This document shows positions 59,755 through 64,000 of a DNA stretch of 64,000 bases, one piece after another. The notes beneath the pieces were generated by a model. The model was not told the origin of the DNA and did not search any database. It was given only the letters and a program-made list of their open reading frames with translations. The position numbers and the translations under genes were made by a program. Source of the DNA: Gillisella vitis. Its GTDB lineage: Bacteria > Pseudomonadota > Alphaproteobacteria > Rhizobiales > Rhizobiaceae. The DNA is taken from positions 1 to 64,000 of the forward strand of contig NZ_CP056050.1 in NCBI RefSeq assembly GCF_021559775.1, given 5' to 3'. The first letter of the stretch is position 1. Every line of letters starts with the position of its first letter.

Positions 59755-60927
59755 ATGGACTTTGATCGGGATGATCGACTTCAGGGCTTTGTCCAAAGCG
59801 GCTACGAGACGGTGGCTGAGGCGTTCCGGGCCAATTTCCAGCAGCGCGGCGATCATGGCGCTGCTTTCGCCGCGGTTGTCGATGGCAAGCCGGTGATCGA
59901 CATCTGGGCCGGCTCGGCCGATCGCGGCGACCGCCGCGCTTGGGATGCCGACACGATAGCGGGAATTTTTTCGGGGACCAAAGGACTTGTGGCGACGTGC
60001 CTGCTTTTGCTGCTCGAACGCGGTCAGCTGGACCTCGATCTGCCGGTCTGCACCTATTGGCCGGAGTTCGCAGCTCATGGTAAGGATTGGATCCTCGTTC
60101 GGCATCTTGTTTCGCATCAGGCCGGATTGCCGGGACTTACGACGCCGGTGACGGCGGAGGAGGCGACGGATGACGTTCGCATGGCGCAATTGCTGGCCGA
60201 CCAGGTGCCGATCTGCAAACCTGGAACGAAATTGCAGTATCACGCGCTGACGTTCGGCTGGCTCTGCGGTGAGCTCGTTCGCCGCATCGATGGTCGCAGC
60301 ATCGGCCGGCTTTTTGCAGATGACGTCGCCCGTCCCCTGAGCCTTGATGCCTGGATAGGTCTTCCCCTGGACCAGGAGAGCCGGGTGGCTGTGCTTGAAC
60401 GCGGCCCGGGCTTCGGTATTGATACGCAGGCGTCATCGGCAAGCGATCGCGTCGCCTGGTCGATTTGGGAGAACCCCCGCCGATTTTCGGTGGATCCCAT
60501 GCCCGCAAATACAAGGTCCTGGCGGGCGGCGGAAATACCGGCCGGCAATGGCGTCGCGTCTGTGCGGGCTGTCGCTAAGCTCTATGGATGCCTGGCCCGG
60601 GGTGGAGACATAGACGGAACGCGTATCTTGCAAGCCATCACGATAGAAAAGGGCAGGCAACGCCTGATCATTGGCGTCGAGCCGTATCTCGGCCAGCAGC
60701 TTGCCTACGGCGTTGGGTTTCAGCTGCAGACGAAATCTCGCATTTTTGGAGAGCCGGAAATTGCCTTCGGTCATGATGGGGCGGGTGGCTCCATGCACGG
60801 AGCCTGGCCGGAGCTTAAAACGGGATTCTCCTATGTCACGAACACCCTCATGAGGTCTGAAGCTGGAGATCCTAGGTCAAACGCTCTGCTCGCCGCACTT
60901 CATCGCTCGGTATGCGCACGTGCTTGA
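59755..60927 (+). CDS. Beta-lactamase-fold serine hydrolase (EstB-like)
   Basis: 390 residues of the class C beta-lactamase/esterase family: nucleophile motif SGTK within GIFSGTKGLVA (S about 74, K about 77), a tyrosine motif YHALTFGWL and the C-terminal HDGAGGS. It may hydrolyse an ester or amide of the imported compound in the cytosol. The ribosome site AAGGAG fits ATG 59737, but that frame (MMGEI) meets TAG at 59752-59754 directly before the ATG at 59755. Translation may reinitiate there, or the original start has been lost to a point mutation. Confidence 0.82.
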   Translation: MDFDRDDRLQGFVQSGYETVAEAFRANFQQRGDHGAAFAAVVDGKPVIDIWAGSADRGDRRAWDADTIAGIFSGTKGLVATCLLLLLERGQLDLDLPVCTYWPEFAAHGKDWILVRHLVSHQAGLPGLTTPVTAEEATDDVRMAQLLADQVPICKPGTKLQYHALTFGWLCGELVRRIDGRSIGRLFADDVARPLSLDAWIGLPLDQESRVAVLERGPGFGIDTQASSASDRVAWSIWENPRRFSVDPMPANTRSWRAAEIPAGNGVASVRAVAKLYGCLARGGDIDGTRILQAITIEKGRQRLIIGVEPYLGQQLAYGVGFQLQTKSRIFGEPEIAFGHDGAGGSMHGAWPELKTGFSYVTNTLMRSEAGDPRSNALLAALHRSVCARA

Positions 60928-61071
60928 TTTACTTACCCCTATGATGAGGTTTGCTTCGGAGCGGCACAAACCAGTCGCAAAAGTGAGACTGGAATTCTGC
61001 AATCGAGACTTGTCAGGGCAAGACCGCGCGTCTTTGGGGCGCGACAGCTGGAATCCCAGCCCGCCATGGAG

Positions 61072-61086
61072 TGGCACAACCATTGC
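61072..61086 (+). promoter_or_regulatory. Sigma-54 promoter of the dipeptide-binding protein gene
   Basis: TGGCACAACCATTGC matches TGGCACG-N4-TTGC with one change. It lies 99 bp before the start at 61185, with TGAGAC at 60984-60989 upstream. Confidence 0.75.
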
Positions 61087-61184
61087 AGTTTCGTTGCTGT
61101 TCATTGCGCAGGTTCTTGAAGGACCAAGCCTGATGCGGGTTACACCCAATGCCGAACGAAAGATTCAAAGAAAAGAAGGGGAAA

Positions 61185-62810
61185 ATGATGAAGGAAATCT
61201 GGAACTTGCCTTATCTGCGACTATCGAAATTATCGGTTGGCGGTCTTGCCACCGCCGCGGCGCTGTTCGGGGCGACCCTCGGGGCAGTTCCTGCATCGGC
61301 CAAATCGCTTGTGATCGCGCGCGATATGGACATGAACTCGCTGGATCTGCATCGCGCATGGTGTGAGTCATGCATCATTTACAACAATGCCGTCTACGAG
61401 GGCCTCCTGACTCTCGACGCAAACAATAAGCTGGTGCCGGTAATCGCCGAGAGCTGGCAAGTCAGCAATGATCTCACGACATTCACCTTCAAGATCAATC
61501 CGAAGGCTACCTTCTCCGACGGTTCGAAGGTCGAGGCAAAAGACGTTAAATGGTCCTGGGAAAGACTGCAGAATATTAAGGGAAACGCCGCCGAACTGGC
61601 AGAAGCCATTGCTTCGGTGGACGCCCCTGATCCGGCGACCGTCATCGTAAAGACGAAAGCACCCAATTCGGAATTCCTCAACGTCCTTACAGCGACCTAT
61701 TTCGGTGTCATCAATCGTCGTGTCGCCGAAACGGAAGGCAAGGCCAATGCGGGTCCCGACGCGGCAAAGTCGGATTCGAGCGAACCATGGTTCTTCTCGC
61801 ATTCGGCCGGCGCCGGGCCCTTCGTGCTCGAATCCTATGAACCAGGCTCGGAACTCAGGCTCAAGCGCAATGAGCACTACTGGCGCAAACCTGCAAATGT
61901 GGACGAGGTGATCATGCGCCAGGTCGGCGATACGGTTGCGCAGGCGCAGCTGCTTCAAAGCGGCCAGGTCGATATCGCCATGCAGGTCGATGCCGAGACT
62001 GCAAAGACGCTCACCTCACCAAATGTAAAGGTCGAATCGGCTCCCTCATTCAACTTCATCTATGTGGCCATCGGTCCTGGCGCCGTCGCCAATCCATTTC
62101 CCATGACGATGGAGATCCGCGAAGCGATCTCCATCGCGATCGATCGCAAGTCGTTGATCGACTTTACGGTTGGCGAGGGCAATGGCGAGCTTATATCCGT
62201 GCCTTTCCCGATCGGCTTTCCTGGCGCCAGCGGACATGCAATTCCGGAATACAATCCGGAAAAGGCCAAGGCGATGCTTGCCCATGCGGGCAAGGCGGAC
62301 GGTTTCACGCTCGACGCCACTTATCCGCAGCTCAATGTCTATGGTGTTGATCTGTCGATCATGATGCAAAAAATCCAGCAGGATCTGGCCAAGGTAAAGA
62401 TCACGCTGGACCTCAAGCCTGTCGAAATGTCCGCATGGCGGCAGCGTGTCAGCGGCGACCATATTCCCTTCACCGGAGCTTATTATTCCCCGGATTTCTA
62501 CGGGACTTCGCAGTTCGTCCAGACCTTCGGTCTGGCGGAGGGAACCCTGTGGTACAAACGTGGCGGCGCCGAGCGTGATCCGTCGTACCTCCTCCCCGAA
62601 AATCTCAAGCTGATGGCCGAAGCCCTGAAGGCGAAGCCGGCGGACGCGGAAAAAATCTGGTTCAAGATCGGCGAGAACATCAAGAGCGACAACGTCATTC
62701 TGCCGATGCTCAGCCCGAATCTCATGCTCACCTATGGGAGCAAAGTGCACGGTGTGCGCAATTCGGCGATCTGCATCCTGCCGCTGTATGACGTTTCTAT
62801 CGAAGATTGA
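61185..62810 (+). CDS. Dipeptide-type ABC substrate-binding protein (SBP family 5)
   Basis: 541 residues from ATG 61185 (GAAGGGG just upstream); the frame is open to 61149. A Sec signal peptide ends ALFGATLGAVPASA before KSLVIARD. DppA/OppA-type blocks: YEGLLTLDANNKLVPVIAES, TFKINPKATFSDGSKVEAKD and FVLESYEPGSELRLKRNEHYW. Binds a peptide-like or other organic ligand in the periplasm. It starts the second part of the split dipeptide system and is followed by dppB. Confidence 0.92.
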   Translation: MMKEIWNLPYLRLSKLSVGGLATAAALFGATLGAVPASAKSLVIARDMDMNSLDLHRAWCESCIIYNNAVYEGLLTLDANNKLVPVIAESWQVSNDLTTFTFKINPKATFSDGSKVEAKDVKWSWERLQNIKGNAAELAEAIASVDAPDPATVIVKTKAPNSEFLNVLTATYFGVINRRVAETEGKANAGPDAAKSDSSEPWFFSHSAGAGPFVLESYEPGSELRLKRNEHYWRKPANVDEVIMRQVGDTVAQAQLLQSGQVDIAMQVDAETAKTLTSPNVKVESAPSFNFIYVAIGPGAVANPFPMTMEIREAISIAIDRKSLIDFTVGEGNGELISVPFPIGFPGASGHAIPEYNPEKAKAMLAHAGKADGFTLDATYPQLNVYGVDLSIMMQKIQQDLAKVKITLDLKPVEMSAWRQRVSGDHIPFTGAYYSPDFYGTSQFVQTFGLAEGTLWYKRGGAERDPSYLLPENLKLMAEALKAKPADAEKIWFKIGENIKSDNVILPMLSPNLMLTYGSKVHGVRNSAICILPLYDVSIED

Positions 62811-62831
62811 TGGTTGCGCTTCCTGACAATT

Positions 62832-62855
62832 GCGACCGTGGCCTTCCTGGGTCGC
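62832..62855 (+). terminator. Hairpin between binding-protein and permease genes
   Basis: GCGACC and GGTCGC pair around a 12-nt loop, 22 bp after the stop. Without a T-run it is more likely an attenuator or RNA-stabilising stem, which often makes binding protein more abundant than permease. Confidence 0.35.
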
Positions 62856-62940
62856 GGTCGGTCAATGTCGGCTAAATCTGTCATTACCCGGCCGCATATG
62901 CGATAGTGATGAACGTCAGAAAATTCCATGCGAGGGACTA

Positions 62941-63954
62941 ATGCTGAACTACATATTGAGGCGTGGGGTTGCGATGCCCTTCATCTTGCTCGGCATCATC
63001 ACGATGGCCTTTTTGCTGACCACCATCACCAAAGGCGATCCACTGACGGCCATCGTCAGCGAACAGCAGATGAACAATCCCGAAATCGTCGCGGCGGCGA
63101 AAGCCCGCTGGGGCCTCGATCGCAGCTTACCCGAGCGGTACTTCATTTATGTGGCCAATCTGGCAAGGGGCGATATGGGCACCTCCTTCGTGACGCGCCG
63201 GCCGGTGTCGCAGGACTTGATCGCGCGCTTTCCAGCCACGTTGGAACTTGTGATCGCCGCGATGATAATTGGTGCGACGACTGGCGTCGTGTTCGGTGTG
63301 CTGGCAGCCTATTACCGGGATTCAGCCATCGACCAGGGTGCGCGGCTGTTTTCCCTCTTCGGATCTTCCGTTCCGATCTTCTGGCTGGGTCTAGCGCTGC
63401 TTTTCGTGTTCTCTGTGCATTTCCAGCTATTGCCCGGACCGGGGCGGCTTGACCCTCGCATATCGCCGCCGCCCTTCGTCACGGGCTTCATGACTGTGGA
63501 TTCGCTGCTGGCAGGGAATCTGGCAGCGTTTGCAGACGCCCTTCGCCACCTTGTTCTGCCGTCGCTCGTGCTTGGCTGGACGGTCGCCGGAACGATTTCC
63601 CGCCTTGTTCGTGCAAACATGCTCGAGATCATGGAGCGCGAGTTTATCCTGACGGCCCGCGCCAAGGGGGCCGGTGAATTGCGCGTCGTTTTCAGGCACG
63701 CGTTTCGCAACATTCTGGTGCCGGTCCTGACTGTCGTCAGCTACACCTTCGCTTATCTGATTACCGGCGCCGTGCTCACGGAAGCGGTGTTCGGCTGGCC
63801 TGGTGTCGGCAGCTACGCTGTGACGGCCGCCCGTTCATTGGATTTCCCGGCGATCATAGGTGTTACCATCGTTGGCGGCGCCATGTTTTTGATTACCAAC
63901 CTTTTGACGGATATCGCCTATGTCTTCGTCAATCCGCGCGTCCGTCTGACATAG
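62941..63954 (+). CDS. Dipeptide/oligopeptide ABC permease (DppB-like)
   Basis: 337 residues from ATG 62941 (GAGGGA upstream). DppB-type: N-terminal helix MLNYILRRGVAMPFILLGII, GLDRSLPERYFIYVANLARG with the following GDMGTSF, and the EAA loop TARAKGAGELRVVFRHAFRN. About six membrane segments; complete at its C-terminus (VNPRVRLT). It pairs with the DppC-like subunit at 56718 although the two are separated by the hydrolase and binding-protein genes. Confidence 0.93.
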   Translation: MLNYILRRGVAMPFILLGIITMAFLLTTITKGDPLTAIVSEQQMNNPEIVAAAKARWGLDRSLPERYFIYVANLARGDMGTSFVTRRPVSQDLIARFPATLELVIAAMIIGATTGVVFGVLAAYYRDSAIDQGARLFSLFGSSVPIFWLGLALLFVFSVHFQLLPGPGRLDPRISPPPFVTGFMTVDSLLAGNLAAFADALRHLVLPSLVLGWTVAGTISRLVRANMLEIMEREFILTARAKGAGELRVVFRHAFRNILVPVLTVVSYTFAYLITGAVLTEAVFGWPGVGSYAVTAARSLDFPAIIGVTIVGGAMFLITNLLTDIAYVFVNPRVRLT

Positions 63955-64000
63955 ACGATGTACGGGATGCAGCAAATATTGGAACAAACGTCTCACGATG

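Overview
The window looks like part of a repABC-type plasmid of a Rhizobiaceae bacterium (Rhizobium/Agrobacterium/Sinorhizobium group). Evidence: it opens inside a repA-repB-repC operon with its antisense ctRNA and two parS-like sites, the genes have the GC-rich, Shine-Dalgarno-led character of alphaproteobacteria, and the ABC uptake operons are typical of rhizobial accessory replicons. I saw no rRNA, tRNA, CRISPR array or conjugation (tra/trb/vir) genes.

Layout. 1-3.6 kb: repABC replication/partition unit. 3.7-9.7 kb: mobile-element zone with a complete IS3-family element inserted in a decayed ATPase/HNH (Septu-like) pair, an IS903-like remnant, an IS3 fragment and a fragment of a fatty-acid oxidation gene. 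8.5-11.5 kb: tyrosine recombinase (in-frame stop), DUF1403 gene and plasmid scpB (in-frame stop), with a 35-bp near-perfect palindrome beside the recombinase start. 11.5-39.4 kb: a defence-island-like region. It holds two broken HNH/SEC-C genes; a complete type III CBASS operon (CdnC, HORMA Cap7, TRIP13-like Cap6, NucC) divergent from a CapW repressor; an AbiEi/AbiEii toxin-antitoxin pair with its repeat operators; a HEPN protein; an AddAB-like nuclease/helicase pair whose helicase is frameshifted at motif V; two unknown envelope proteins; a translationally coupled trio of hydrolases (zinc peptidase, MBL-fold hydrolase, DUF2235 lipase) followed by an Mrr-like nuclease-TPR protein; and a single-chain helicase-nuclease facing a DUF2971 gene. 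The coupled hydrolase trio is my best candidate for an undescribed system.

39.4-64 kb: after an intact IS5-family (IS427-like) element comes a metabolic region. A decayed set (M20 peptidase, sugar-ABC permease with an internal deletion, one intact permease, a truncated binding protein) is followed by aldehyde dehydrogenase, a lactone-oxidase-like flavoprotein and a luciferase-like monooxygenase. A sigma-54 activator gene is followed by flavin reductase, a DadA-like oxidase, a PotD/PotA/PotBC-like uptake system, a dipeptide-type ABC system (split over two transcription units) and a beta-lactamase-fold hydrolase. Four excellent -24/-12 sigma-54 promoters (TGGCAC-type N4/5-TTGC) precede these units, each with a GTCTCA/TGAGAC hexamer upstream, so one activator probably controls import of an amine- or peptide-like compound and its oxidation by a two-component flavin monooxygenase. 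The substrate cannot be read from sequence.

The window carries an unusual number of single-base lesions (in-frame TAA, TAG and TGA stops and single-base frameshifts). They may be real decay or sequence errors; reads would decide.
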